Below, in pieces: positions 1 through 8,087 of a DNA stretch of 48,889 nt (position 1 is the stretch's first letter; each line of letters opens with the position of its first letter). The notes below the pieces were generated by a model. It did not search any database. It was not told the origin of the DNA and was given only the letters and a program-made list of their open reading frames with translations. The stretch covers positions 67,014-115,902 of the forward strand of contig JAOUIL010000002.1 in NCBI GenBank assembly GCA_029883975.1, in the 5' to 3' direction. The position numbers and the translations under genes were made by a program. The DNA comes from Betaproteobacteria bacterium (GTDB lineage Bacteria; Pseudomonadota; Gammaproteobacteria; Burkholderiales; SG8-39).

Positions 1-487
1 CCGGGTGCGGCAGCCCGGTGGCGTTGGCGTAGCGCGTGCTCGCCAGCCCCAGCCGCTCGGCCGCGCGATTCATGCGCTGCACGAACAGCGCCTCGCTGCC
101 CGCCATCGCCTCGGCCAGCGCGATGCAGGCGTCGTTGCCGGAGTGCACCACCATGCCTTGCAGCAGCGTGTCCACGCTCACGCGGCTGCCCGGCTCGAGA
201 AAGCTGCGCGAGCCCGGCGCGCGCCAGGCCTGCGCCGAGACCTGCACCAGCTGCTCGCGCGCCAGCCGCCCATCGCGCAGGTCGCGGAAGGCGAGGTACG
301 CGGTCATCAGCTTGGTGAGCGAAGCGGGCTCGACGCTCGCCTCGGCCTCGTGCTCGGCGAGCACTTGCCCGCTGGTCAGATCGAACAGCAGGTATGCCTT
401 GGCCGCCACGCGCGGCGGCTGCGGCGCATCCGCCAGCGCCGGCGTGGCGCCGGTAGCCACCAGCGCCGCAATCAGCAGGGCGCGCAT
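1..487 (-). CDS. dacA: D-alanyl-D-alanine carboxypeptidase, PBP5/6 type (partial, 3' end outside window)
   Basis: Serine DD-carboxypeptidase that trims the terminal D-Ala from peptidoglycan pentapeptides in the periplasm. The first 162 codons are present and the C-terminal half lies beyond the left edge. A short signal peptide (MRALLIAALVATGATPALA) precedes the penicillin-binding fold. The nucleophile motif S-L-T-K falls at about residues 56-59 (EPASLTKLMTAY) and the second motif S-G-N at about 118-120 (VVHSGNDACIALAE). The KTG motif would be in the missing part. The ATG at 487 lies 7 bases after the rlpA stop, so the two are probably co-transcribed; dacA next to rlpA is a common pairing of wall-remodelling genes. 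The family is clear, but dacA cannot be told from dacC here. Confidence 0.93.
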   Translation of the reverse strand, partial: MRALLIAALVATGATPALADAPQPPRVAAKAYLLFDLTSGQVLAEHEAEASVEPASLTKLMTAYLAFRDLRDGRLAREQLVQVSAQAWRAPGSRSFLEPGSRVSVDTLLQGMVVHSGNDACIALAEAMAGSEALFVQRMNRAAERLGLASTRYANATGLPHP

Positions 488-494
488 GCGCAGC

Positions 495-1031
495 TCAGCG
501 CCCGGCGCGCGGCGCGCCGCCGGGAACGATCTGCTCGACCAGGACGCGCGTGCTGCCCGCGGCGATGTAGCCCAGCCTGTAGGCGGCCGCGTACGACAGG
601 TCGATGACGCGCTCCTTGTGGAACGGCCCGCGATCGTTGACGCGCACGACCACGGTGCGGCCATTGGAGAGGTTGGTGACGCGCGCATAGCTCGGGATCG
701 GCAGGATCGGGTGCGCGGCCGTCATCTTGTACATGTCGTACTTCTCGCCGCTGGAGGTCGGGTTGCCGTGGAAGCGCTTGCCGTACCAGGAGGCGGTGCC
801 CTGCTGCTGGAAGGCGCCGACGCGCGTCAGCGGCACGTAGGACTTGCCCAAGGCTTCGTACGGCCGGTTCGCCCAGCGGTGCAGCGGCTCGGCGCGTGGC
901 ACCGCGTCCGGGATCGAGGCGAGCCGCGCGCTGTCGCCCGGGCCGTCGTCCTTGTAGTAGCCGCCGGGGCGCTTCTCCGGGGAGGAACTGCAGCCCGCGA
1001 CGAGGATCAATGCGAGTGCGATCCGCCTCAT
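495..1031 (-). CDS. rlpA: RlpA family septal ring lytic transglycosylase (lipoprotein, no SPOR domain)
   Basis: Outer-membrane lipoprotein of the RlpA family, whose members cleave glycan strands lacking stem peptides. Predicted 178 residues. A lipobox (LVAGC, Cys14) follows a short hydrophobic signal. The double-psi beta-barrel spans about residues 75-165, with GTASWYGKRFHG, TSSGEKYDMYKMTAAH and VVVRVNDRGPF all recognisable. The polypeptide ends soon after the barrel, so the C-terminal SPOR domain that targets many RlpA proteins to denuded septal glycan is absent. The ATG at 1031 overlaps the pyrX stop by 4 bases (ATGA), which fixes the start and implies translational coupling. An open frame extends upstream to 1814 but only as a shadow inside pyrX. 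Confidence 0.92.
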   Translation of the reverse strand: MRRIALALILVAGCSSSPEKRPGGYYKDDGPGDSARLASIPDAVPRAEPLHRWANRPYEALGKSYVPLTRVGAFQQQGTASWYGKRFHGNPTSSGEKYDMYKMTAAHPILPIPSYARVTNLSNGRTVVVRVNDRGPFHKERVIDLSYAAAYRLGYIAAGSTRVLVEQIVPGGAPRAGR

Positions 1032-2287
1032 GCCTCGTGCACGACGTGGCCGTCGACCACCGTGGCGCGCACCCGGCCTGCGAGCTCCATGCCGAGGAAC
1101 GGCGTGTTCTTGCCCTGGCTCTTCAGCGCCGCGCTCGTCGCCCGCCAGGCGGCGTCGGGGTCGAACAGCACCAGGTCGCCCGGCGCGCCGGGCTCGATGC
1201 GGCCCGAGGCCACGCCGAGGATGCGCGCCGGCCCGCTGGTGATGCGCGCGAGGGTCTGCGCGAGCGTGAGCTTCATCTCCATCCCCCACTTGAGCGCCAG
1301 CGGCAGCAGAAGTTCCAGCCCGGTGGCGCCCGGCTCGGCCTCGCCAAAGGGCAGCAGCTTCTGGTCCTCGTCCACCGGCGTATGGTCGGACACCGCGCAG
1401 TCGATGGTGCCGTCGGCGAGCGCGGCCGCGAGCGCCTCGCGGTCGCGCCGGCTGCGCAGCGGCGGCTCGAGGCGGCAGTGCGAGTCGAAGTAGCCCAGGT
1501 CCATCTCCGACAGATGCAGGTGGTGGATGCCGACGTCGCAGGTGAGCGGCAGCCCGTCGTGCTTCGCGCGCCGCAGCATGGCGACGCCCGCAGCGCTGGA
1601 AATACGGCAGACGTGCACGCGCGCGCCCGTGGCGCGCACCAGCTCGAGCAGCTGCGCGAGCGCGATGGTCTCGGCGAACGCCGGGATGCCGGCAAGTCCC
1701 AGGCGAGTGGCCACCTCGCCGTCGTGCGCGACGCCGCCCCTGGCGAGCCAAGCGTCCTCGGCGCGCAGCCACACCGGAAAGCCGAAGGTGGCTGCGTACT
1801 GCAGCGCGCGCCACAGCACCTGCGTGTCGGCGAGGGCGACGTTCGCCTGCGAGAAGGCCACGCAGCCCGATTCGGTGAGCTCGGCCATTTCCGTGAGCTG
1901 CTTGCCCGCGAGCTTCACCGTGAGCGCGCCCACCGGGTAGACGCGTGCCCGCGACAAGGCCTTGGCGCGGCGCCTGAGCATGTCCACGAGTCCCGGTTCG
2001 TCGAGCGGCGGATCGGTATCCGGCGGGCAGGCGAGGCTCGTCACGCCGCCCGCCACCGCCGCTTCCATCTCGGATTCGAGCGTCGCCTTGTACTCGTAGC
2101 CGGGCTCGCGCAGGCGCGCGGCGAGGTCGATGAAGCCCGGCGCGACGACCAGGCCGCGGGCGTCGAGCGTGCGGTCGGGCGTACCCACCGGCTGCGCGAT
2201 CCTGCCGTCGGCGACGAACACGTCGCCGAGCGCGTCGCGCCCGCTCGCCGGATCGACCACGCGCCCGCCCTTGATCAGCAGCCTCAT
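1028..2287 (-). CDS. pyrX: Inactive dihydroorotase homologue (PyrC' / PyrX)
   Basis: Amidohydrolase-fold protein of 419 residues, related to class I dihydroorotase. The metal-binding HxH that normally reads IDIHVHLREPG is here [12 protein letters not shown]: the two histidines are replaced by Ala56 and Arg58. The later metal His in the usual HVCHIS is Arg228 (HVCRISS). The late aspartate motif SDHTP (Asp301) and the LREPG loop remain. In Pseudomonas such inactive homologues are known partners needed to assemble aspartate transcarbamoylase. By analogy this protein should form a complex with PyrB, whose stop it overlaps by 4 bases (2284-2287). An active dihydroorotase must be encoded elsewhere. 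The scaffold role is inferred from family knowledge; loss of the ligands is seen directly. Confidence 0.9.
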   Translation of the reverse strand: MRLLIKGGRVVDPASGRDALGDVFVADGRIAQPVGTPDRTLDARGLVVAPGFIDLAARLREPGYEYKATLESEMEAAVAGGVTSLACPPDTDPPLDEPGLVDMLRRRAKALSRARVYPVGALTVKLAGKQLTEMAELTESGCVAFSQANVALADTQVLWRALQYAATFGFPVWLRAEDAWLARGGVAHDGEVATRLGLAGIPAFAETIALAQLLELVRATGARVHVCRISSAAGVAMLRRAKHDGLPLTCDVGIHHLHLSEMDLGYFDSHCRLEPPLRSRRDREALAAALADGTIDCAVSDHTPVDEDQKLLPFGEAEPGATGLELLLPLALKWGMEMKLTLAQTLARITSGPARILGVASGRIEPGAPGDLVLFDPDAAWRATSAALKSQGKNTPFLGMELAGRVRATVVDGHVVHEA

Positions 2288-3237
2288 CCGCCGCCCGCCA
2301 CCATGGACATGACGGCCATGCGCACCGAGATGCCGAACGTCACCTGCGGCAAGATCACCGAGTGCGGGCCGTCGGCCACCGACGAGTCGATTTCCACGCC
2401 GCGGTTCATCGGCCCGGGGTGCATGACGATCGCGTCGGGCCTGGCGAGCGCGAGCTTCTCGAGCGACAGGCCGTAGTGCTTGTTGAACTCCTGCGCGCTG
2501 GGCAGCAGCGCGCCGCTCATCCTCTCGTTCTGCAGGCGCAGCATCACCACCACGTCGGCGTCCTTCAAGCCTTCGCGCATCGAGTGGAACACGCGCACGC
2601 CGAGCGCGCTGGCGCCCGCCGGGATCAGCGTCTGCGGGCCGATCACGCGCACCTCGGGCACGCCGAGCGTGGTGAGGCCGTGGATCAGGGACCGCGCCAC
2701 GCGCGAGTGCAGCACGTCGCCGACGATCGCCACCACCAGCCCGCCGAACTCCTTCTTGTAGTGGCGGATCGTGTACAGGTCGAGCAGCCCCTGCGTCGGG
2801 TGCGCGTGGCGCCCGTCGCCCGCGTTGATCACGTGCTCGTGCGGCTTGACGTGGCGCGCGACGAGGAACGGCGCGCCGGAGGAGCCGTGGCGCACGACGA
2901 AGATGTCGGCCTGCATCGCCGAGAGGTTGGCCACGGTGTCGAGCAGCGACTCGCCCTTCGCAGTGGAGCTCGCGGCGACGTTCAGATTGATGACGTCGGC
3001 CGACAGGCGCTTGGCGGCGATCTCGAAGGTGGTACGCGTGCGCGTGGAGCCCTCGAAGAACAGGTTGAACACGCTCTTGCCGCGCAGCAGCGGCACCTTC
3101 TTGATGTCGCGCTCGGTGACGCCGACGAAGGACTCGGCTGCGTCGAGGATCTTGACCAGGATCTCGCGCGGCAGACCCTCGATGGACAGCAGGTGCTGCA
3201 GCTCGCCGTTGCCGTTCAGCTGGGGGTTACGCGGCAC
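2284..3237 (-). CDS. pyrB: Aspartate carbamoyltransferase catalytic subunit
   Basis: Catalyses carbamoyl phosphate + L-aspartate to N-carbamoyl-L-aspartate, the committed step of pyrimidine synthesis, in the cytoplasm. Length 317 residues, normal for the family. The carbamoyl-phosphate loop [12 protein letters not shown] is intact at about residues 61-72, followed by [12 protein letters not shown] and the C-terminal [11 protein letters not shown] with its aspartate-binding residues. The start overlaps the end of pyrR by 11 bases and the stop overlaps pyrX by 4, so the three genes form a tight unit. No pyrI regulatory subunit is present, consistent with a PyrB-PyrX holoenzyme. Confidence 0.97.
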   Translation of the reverse strand: MPRNPQLNGNGELQHLLSIEGLPREILVKILDAAESFVGVTERDIKKVPLLRGKSVFNLFFEGSTRTRTTFEIAAKRLSADVINLNVAASSTAKGESLLDTVANLSAMQADIFVVRHGSSGAPFLVARHVKPHEHVINAGDGRHAHPTQGLLDLYTIRHYKKEFGGLVVAIVGDVLHSRVARSLIHGLTTLGVPEVRVIGPQTLIPAGASALGVRVFHSMREGLKDADVVVMLRLQNERMSGALLPSAQEFNKHYGLSLEKLALARPDAIVMHPGPMNRGVEIDSSVADGPHSVILPQVTFGISVRMAVMSMVAGGG

Positions 3238-3727
3238 GTTCGAGCTCCAGCGACAGTCTGCCCTCGGCGTCGCGCCTCAGCCGCAGCCGCATGCCCGCGG
3301 GCACCTCGACTCTCGCGCCCGCGTGCTGCGCGCACACCGGCAGCTGCCGTCCGTCGCGCTCGGCGAGCACCACCAGCGCGATCGACGCCGGGCGGCCGTA
3401 GTCGAACAGCTCGTTCATCGCCGCGCGCACCGTGCGCCCGGTATACAGCACGTCGTCCACCAGCAGCAGGTCCTTGCCCTCGACGTCGAACGGGATCTTC
3501 GAGCGCTTGGGATCCTTGGCCAGCCCCTGCTTGGCATAGTCGTCGCGGTAGAACGCCGGGTCGAGCAGGCCGAGCGGAAACTTCAGCGCGAGCGCCGCGT
3601 GCAGCCGCTCGGCCACCCAGGCGCCGCCGGTGTGGATGCCGACCATCGCCGTGGACGGCCCGACGACGCCCTGGAGCGCGCGCACGAGCTGCGCGCAGAG
3701 CTTTTCGGCGTCAGGCAGCGCGGCCAT
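3227..3727 (-). CDS. pyrR: PyrR, bifunctional pyrimidine regulator / uracil phosphoribosyltransferase family
   Basis: PRTase-fold protein of 166 residues. The PRPP-binding signature [20 protein letters not shown] is intact, as are the flanking elements [14 protein letters not shown] and DPAFYRDDY. In Gram-positive bacteria PyrR binds pyr mRNA to promote attenuation; the role of proteobacterial copies is less certain and they may mainly act as uracil PRTases. The ATG at 3727 gives the usual N-terminus ([15 protein letters not shown]) and overlaps the ruvX end by 17 bases. The longer open frame to 3949 runs inside ruvX and is ignored. Confidence 0.93.
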   Translation of the reverse strand: MAALPDAEKLCAQLVRALQGVVGPSTAMVGIHTGGAWVAERLHAALALKFPLGLLDPAFYRDDYAKQGLAKDPKRSKIPFDVEGKDLLLVDDVLYTGRTVRAAMNELFDYGRPASIALVVLAERDGRQLPVCAQHAGARVEVPAGMRLRLRRDAEGRLSLELERAA

Positions 3728-4109
3728 GGAAGTACTGCTCCAGGATGAGCTGCGCGGCGATCGAGTCCACCGCCTTCCTGCGCTTGGCGCCGCGCAGCAG
3801 GCTCTCGGCCTCGACCGAGGTGTAGCGCTCGTCCACGCGCGCGACCGGCAGGCGGAAGCGGCCCTCGAGCTGGCGCGCGAAGCGCTGCACGCGCTTGGCG
3901 AGCGGGTGCTCGCCGCGCTCGGCCACCGGCAGCCCGACGACCAGCGCACCGGGCCGCCACTCCTTCACCAGCTTCTCGATCGCGGCGAACCCGGGCGCGG
4001 CAATGCCGGGCAGCGGGTGCGCGGTGCCGAGCTCTGCCTCTCCCACCGCCACGCCAATGCGCTTGATGCCGAAATCGAAGGCGAGGACCGTGCGCGCCTG
4101 GTCAGGCAT
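3711..4109 (-). CDS. ruvX: RuvX / YqgF family pre-16S rRNA nuclease
   Basis: RNase H-fold nuclease of 132 residues implicated in 5' processing of 16S rRNA and historically annotated as a Holliday junction resolvase. The first catalytic strand carries [16 protein letters not shown], the second acidic site lies in [11 protein letters not shown], and [12 protein letters not shown] and the [17 protein letters not shown]-like helix ([16 protein letters not shown]) close the domain. The start overlaps the yqgE stop by 8 bases. The yqgE-ruvX pair is conserved in proteobacteria and here leads the pyr genes. Confidence 0.95.
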   Translation of the reverse strand: MPDQARTVLAFDFGIKRIGVAVGEAELGTAHPLPGIAAPGFAAIEKLVKEWRPGALVVGLPVAERGEHPLAKRVQRFARQLEGRFRLPVARVDERYTSVEAESLLRGAKRRKAVDSIAAQLILEQYFHGRAA

Positions 4110-4662
4110 GTCCCGCGGAATCCGCGAGCCGGGCGTAGTCCACGCCCAGGAGCTCCATCGCCGCGGGCAGCCGCTCTTCCGCGGGCAGGTCGAAGATGAT
4201 GGCGTCCCGGGCTTCGACGGTCAGCCAGGCGTTCTGCGTCAGCTCGTGCTCGAGCTGGCCGGCAGACCAGCCAGCGTAGCCGAGCGTCACCAGGAGCTTG
4301 TGCGGCCCCTCGCCGCGCCCGACCGCCTCGAGGATGTCCTTGGAGGTCGTAAGGCCGATGGCGTCGCGCACTTTGAGCGTGGACTGCCAGTTGCCGGTCG
4401 GCTCGTGCAGCACGAAACCCCGGTCGGTCTGCACCGGCCCGCCGAAGTAGATCGGCGCGTCCGAGAGGTCGTGGTGCGTGAGCTTGAGCGAAAGGCGCTC
4501 GAACAGCGCCTGCAGGGTCATGTCGATCGGGCGGTTGACGACCACGCCGAGCGCGCCCTGCTCGTTGTGCTCGCAGACGTAGGTGAGGCTCTTGGCGAAG
4601 TACGGATCGGCCATGCTCGGCATGGCGATCAGGAAGTGGTGCGTCAGATTGATCGGAAGCAC
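4102..4662 (-). CDS. yqgE: YqgE / AlgH family protein
   Basis: Small globular protein of the UPF0301 family, 186 residues, of unknown biochemical activity. The N-terminus [22 protein letters not shown] is diagnostic, followed by [14 protein letters not shown] and [16 protein letters not shown]. The chosen start is GTG at 4662 (GTG CTT CCG ATC), which keeps the conserved beginning. It heads the minus-strand operon. Only 21 bases separate it from the photolyase gene on the other strand. A TAAAAT box (4679 to 4674 on the minus strand) ends 11 bases before the GTG, so the transcript would have almost no leader; no good -35 was seen for it. Confidence 0.93.
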   Translation of the reverse strand: MLPINLTHHFLIAMPSMADPYFAKSLTYVCEHNEQGALGVVVNRPIDMTLQALFERLSLKLTHHDLSDAPIYFGGPVQTDRGFVLHEPTGNWQSTLKVRDAIGLTTSKDILEAVGRGEGPHKLLVTLGYAGWSAGQLEHELTQNAWLTVEARDAIIFDLPAEERLPAAMELLGVDYARLADSAGHA

Positions 4663-4683
4663 TCTAAGCCGCTATTTTAACCC
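4649..4683 (+). promoter_or_regulatory. Promoter of the photolyase gene, probably leaderless
   Basis: A -35-like TTGATC (4649-4654), an 18-base spacer and a -10-like TATTTT (4673-4678) place the transcription start at about 4684-4685, on the ATG itself. No Shine-Dalgarno sequence is present between the -10 box and the ATG. The complementary strand of the same AT-rich patch reads TTAAAATA and could act as the -10 of yqgE, so the two divergent promoters would share their core. Confidence 0.5.
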
Positions 4684-6039
4684 ATGCCTTCCGACAGCGC
4701 CGCCCTCGTCTGGTTCCGCCGCGACCTGCGCGCCCACGACCACGCGGCCCTGCACGCGGCGCTGCGGGGTCACCGTGCGGTGCACTGCGTGTTCGTCTTC
4801 GATACCGAGATTCTCGACGCTCTGCCCTCGCGCGCCGACCGGCGGGTGGACTTCATCTGGCGCAGCCTGGGCGAGCTGCGCGCAGCGTTGATCGCCCTGG
4901 GCGGTGGGCTGCATGTGCTGCACGGTCGCGCGCGCGAGGAGATTCCCCGCCTCGCCGCGCGTCTGGGCGTCGCCGCGGTCTATGCCAATCGCGACTACGA
5001 GCCACAGGCGCTCGGCCGCGACCGCGAGGTCGAGGCGTGCCTTCTGGCGCAGGGCATCGCGCTGCACAGCCGCAAGGACCAGGTGATCTTCGAGCTGCAG
5101 GAGATCCTGACCGGCGCCGGCCAGCCGTACACCGTGTTCACGCCCTACAGGAACGCCTGGCTGAAGAAGCTTGCACCGTTCTACCTGAAAGCCTATCCCG
5201 TCCGCAGGCATGCGCATCACCTGGCCCGCGCGGGCGCTGCCCTGCCCTCGCTCGCGTCGCTCGGCTTCAGGTCCGCGCCCATGCCGCTGCCGGCCGGCAT
5301 GTCCGGCGGCAAGCGGCTGTTCGCCGACTTCAAGCGGCGCATCGACAATTACGCGAAAAAACGCGACTACCCCGCGCTGAACGGCTCCTCCCGCCTCTCG
5401 GTGCACCTGCGCTTCGGCACGGTATCGATCCGCGAGCTCGCCGCCTACGCGTGGCGCCGCGAGGGCGCGGGCGCGGCGGCGTGGCTGTCCGAGCTCTGCT
5501 GGCGCGACTTCTATTTCGCCGTGCTCGCCGCGCGTCCCGACGTGGTGGACCACGCCTTCCGCCGTGCGTACGACGCCCTCCGCTTCGACGACGACGAGCG
5601 GCTGTGGCGCGCCTGGTGCGAGGGGCGCACCGGCTACCCGCTGGTCGATGCCGCCATGCGCTGTCTCAATCAGACGGGCACCCTGCACAACCGGCTGCGC
5701 ATGGTGGCGGCTTCGTTCCTGGTGAAGGACCTCGGCATCGACTGGCGCCGCGGCGAGCGCTATTTCGCCGGGAAGCTGAACGACTACGACCTCGCCGCCA
5801 ACAACGGCGGCTGGCAGTGGGCCGCGTCCACCGGCTGCGACGCGCAGCCCTGGTTCCGCATCTTCAATCCGGTGACGCAGTCGAGGAAGTTCGATCCGCG
5901 GGGCGCGTTCATCCGTGCGTACGTGCCGGAGCTCGCGCACCTGGACGACCGGGCGATCCACGAGCCGCGCGCGCCCGTGGTCGATCACGCCGCGGCGCGC
6001 GCGCGCACGCTCGCGCGCTTCGGCGCGCTGCGTCAGTAG
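4684..6039 (+). CDS. phrB: Deoxyribodipyrimidine photolyase (class I CPD)
   Basis: Light-driven FAD enzyme that splits cyclobutane pyrimidine dimers in DNA. Length 451 residues, normal for class I. The N-terminal antenna-binding Rossmann domain begins ALVWFRRDLRAHDHAALHAAL. The C-terminal FAD domain contains LRFGTVSIREL, WLSELCWRDFYF, GRTGYPLVDAAMRCLNQTG, HNRLRMVAASFLVKDL and NNGGWQWAASTGCDAQPWF, then IFNPVTQSRKFDP. The gene is a single unit between two minus-strand operons. Its last 7 bases overlap the end of the pilJ-like gene, with no terminator between them. The start ATG has no ribosome-binding site, in keeping with a leaderless mRNA. Confidence 0.97.
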   Translation: MPSDSAALVWFRRDLRAHDHAALHAALRGHRAVHCVFVFDTEILDALPSRADRRVDFIWRSLGELRAALIALGGGLHVLHGRAREEIPRLAARLGVAAVYANRDYEPQALGRDREVEACLLAQGIALHSRKDQVIFELQEILTGAGQPYTVFTPYRNAWLKKLAPFYLKAYPVRRHAHHLARAGAALPSLASLGFRSAPMPLPAGMSGGKRLFADFKRRIDNYAKKRDYPALNGSSRLSVHLRFGTVSIRELAAYAWRREGAGAAAWLSELCWRDFYFAVLAARPDVVDHAFRRAYDALRFDDDERLWRAWCEGRTGYPLVDAAMRCLNQTGTLHNRLRMVAASFLVKDLGIDWRRGERYFAGKLNDYDLAANNGGWQWAASTGCDAQPWFRIFNPVTQSRKFDPRGAFIRAYVPELAHLDDRAIHEPRAPVVDHAAARARTLARFGALRQ

Positions 6040-7808
6040 CGCAGCTTCTCCAGCGCGTCCTGCAGCTCGCGCAGCAGCCCGGCCACCTCCTCCACCGCGG
6101 CCGCCGCGCGCAGCGCCGCGCTCGCGGCCTGCTCCGCGCCGGAGAGCGTCTCGCGCACGCCGGTCGCGATGGCGCTCGCCGCCGCGCCCTGCGCCTGCGC
6201 CGTGCGCGACACTTCGCCGATGTTGTCCGCCAGCTCGCGCAGCCGCTCGCCGAGCGCCGACAGCGTGCGTCCCGAGGCGCTGCCGCCGAGCGCCTCGGCC
6301 TGCGTCGCGATCTGCGTCAGCAGTCCGGCGAGCTTGTCCGGGTCCGGCACGCGGCCGCGCTCGACGCCCGCGACCGCCAGGCGTACGCGCCGGCCCATGT
6401 CCGCCACCACCGAGAGCGCCGCATGCACGGCCTGGCGCCCCTGCACGGCTGCGGTGAGCGAGCCGTGCGCCAGCTCGGCCGCGCGGTTGGAGCGCGTCGA
6501 GAGCTCGGTGACCGCGCGCGCCATGCCGAGCGCGCGCGCGCTCGCGTCCTTGGTGCGCTCGGACTGCCGGCGCGCGGCCTCGAGCAGCCCGTCGGCCGCT
6601 TCTTGCGCCGTGCCGGCCGCGCCGCCCAGCCGCTCGGCGGCGTGGCCGACGCGCGCCAGCAGCCCGCGCAAGCTGTCGAGCGCGTCGTTGAATGCCGCGG
6701 CCGCCGGGTACGTGATCTCGCTGCCCACCGCGGCGCGCACGGTGAGGTCGCCGGCGGTCAGCGCCTGCAGGTCGCGGCGCAGCTCCTCCACCGCCTGCAG
6801 ATCGCGCTCGTGGTGGCGGCGCATGACCGCCAGGCGCCGCGCGGCCGCCTCGCGGCTGCGCCGCTCGTCGACCAGGTAGAGCAGCGCGAGCAGCAGCAGC
6901 AGCGCGATCAGCGCCAGGCCGGCCAGCCCGAGCGCCGCCTGGTTGGCCAGGCGCGCGGGCGCGGAGCGCGCTTCCGCCACCACGCGGTCCACGGCCTCGA
7001 GCAGTCGCTCGGAATCGGCGTGCAGCGCGAACGCGGCCGCCTTCGCGCCGCTCAGCCGCTCGCGCGTGCCGAGCACGGCGACCACGGCATCCTGCGTCGG
7101 CGCGAAGCGCGCGGCGAGCGCCTCCAGCGCGCGCGTGGTCTCCTCATCGCGCGCCGTGGCGCGCAGCCGCGCCAGCGTGGCGCGAAACTCGTTCGCGTCC
7201 TTGCCCAGCAGGAACTCGACCTCGGGTTCGACGCGGTCCGCGGCCACCAGGTGCTGCGCGCCGCGCACCAGGCGCTGCGAGAGCATCACTAGGCGGCTCG
7301 CCGCGGCGACCTCCGCCGCCGCGGCGCCGCGCGCCAGCTTCAGGTTCTGCACGCGCTCGGCGTGCTCCAGCAACTGCAGGTTGTCGCGCTCCATGCGCTC
7401 GGCAGCGGCGGCGAGCGCCACGAGCAGCTTCTGGTCGCGCAGCAGCGTCGCGGCGTTCTTCTCCACGCGCACCCAGTCGGCCAGCAGCGCCTCGAGCGAG
7501 CGCGGCGCGCGCGCATCGCGCGCCAGCCGCGAGAGCGCGGCTTCGAATCCGTCGCGGCTCGCCTGGATCTGCGGGAAGGCTTCGGCGTCGCCGCGCAGGC
7601 CGCGCAGCGCCGATTTCGCCAGCCGCTGCGACAGCATGCGCAGCTCCGCGGCGGCGGCCACGTGCCCGTCGCCGAAGTGCGCCTCGCGGTACTCGGCCCA
7701 GGCGAGCCAGAGCGCGGCGACCAGCGCCGCCGTGAGCAGCGCGGCCAGCACCGCCAGCTGCCGGCGCAGCGGCAGCAGCGCCACGCCGCGCAGCCATTTC
7801 AGCTCCAA
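6033..7808 (-). CDS. PilJ-like chemoreceptor with degenerate signalling tip
   Basis: Membrane protein of 591 residues. TM1 lies at about 18-38. The periplasmic part holds two copies of the type IV pilus MCP N-terminal module (ELRMLSQRLAKSALRG near 56 and SRLVMLSQRLVRGAQ near 170). TM2 lies at about 272-292, followed by a HAMP-like segment with GDLTVRAAVGSEIT and a helical cytoplasmic domain. The normal hairpin tip (ALNAAIEAARAGE...GRGFAVVADEVR) is missing: IATQAEALGGSASGRTLSALG runs straight into the return helix (about 500-520). That tip binds CheW and CheA, so canonical signalling looks lost. No pilG, pilH, pilI, cheA or cheW gene is in the window. It follows rubredoxin by 16 bases. The fold is certain; the function is not. 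Confidence 0.78.
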   Translation of the reverse strand: MELKWLRGVALLPLRRQLAVLAALLTAALVAALWLAWAEYREAHFGDGHVAAAAELRMLSQRLAKSALRGLRGDAEAFPQIQASRDGFEAALSRLARDARAPRSLEALLADWVRVEKNAATLLRDQKLLVALAAAAERMERDNLQLLEHAERVQNLKLARGAAAAEVAAASRLVMLSQRLVRGAQHLVAADRVEPEVEFLLGKDANEFRATLARLRATARDEETTRALEALAARFAPTQDAVVAVLGTRERLSGAKAAAFALHADSERLLEAVDRVVAEARSAPARLANQAALGLAGLALIALLLLLALLYLVDERRSREAAARRLAVMRRHHERDLQAVEELRRDLQALTAGDLTVRAAVGSEITYPAAAAFNDALDSLRGLLARVGHAAERLGGAAGTAQEAADGLLEAARRQSERTKDASARALGMARAVTELSTRSNRAAELAHGSLTAAVQGRQAVHAALSVVADMGRRVRLAVAGVERGRVPDPDKLAGLLTQIATQAEALGGSASGRTLSALGERLRELADNIGEVSRTAQAQGAAASAIATGVRETLSGAEQAASAALRAAAAVEEVAGLLRELQDALEKLRY

Positions 7809-7824
7809 GCGCGGCGGCGCGCGC

Positions 7825-8010
7825 TCAGATCTCGACCATCTCGAAATCTTCCTTGCGCGCGCCGCATTCCGGGCAGGTCCAGTTGATCGGCACGTCCTCC
7901 CAGCGCGTGCCCGGCGCGATCCCGTCGTCCGGCGCGCCCGCGGCCTCGTCGTACACGTAGCCGCAGATCAGGCACATCCAGGTCCGGTATTGCACTTGGC
8001 TCTCGGTCAT
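7825..8010 (-). CDS. rubA: Rubredoxin
   Basis: Small iron-sulfur electron carrier of 61 residues with one Fe bound by four cysteines. The two CxxC knuckles are visible: MCLICGYVYDEAAG and WTCPECGARKEDFEMVEI, with the usual aromatic and acidic residues between. Start chosen at ATG 8010 (MTESQVQYRTWMC); an ATG at 8028 would add six residues (MARTAP) and is also possible. A TAAGAT box on the minus strand (8054 to 8049) could serve as -10. It faces thiD across a short divergent gap. Rubredoxin next to thiD and a pil chemotaxis cluster is, from memory, a recurring arrangement in betaproteobacteria. Confidence 0.95.
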   Translation of the reverse strand: MTESQVQYRTWMCLICGYVYDEAAGAPDDGIAPGTRWEDVPINWTCPECGARKEDFEMVEI

Positions 8011-8034
8011 CGGGGCGGTGCGCGCCATGTGGGT

Positions 8035-8040
8035 TAGAAT
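8035..8040 (+). promoter_or_regulatory. Putative -10 box of thiD-thiE-hemL
   Basis: TAGAAT lies in the divergent rubA-thiD gap and matches TATAAT at five of six positions. It would start a transcript near 8047, about 40 bases before the thiD ATG. No convincing -35 hexamer was found at 16-18 bases, so the call rests on the -10 and its position. Confidence 0.35.
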
Positions 8041-8087
8041 CGAGCGGCATCTTAGCGTAATTCGCGCCGCGGCCCGCCCGCATTCCC

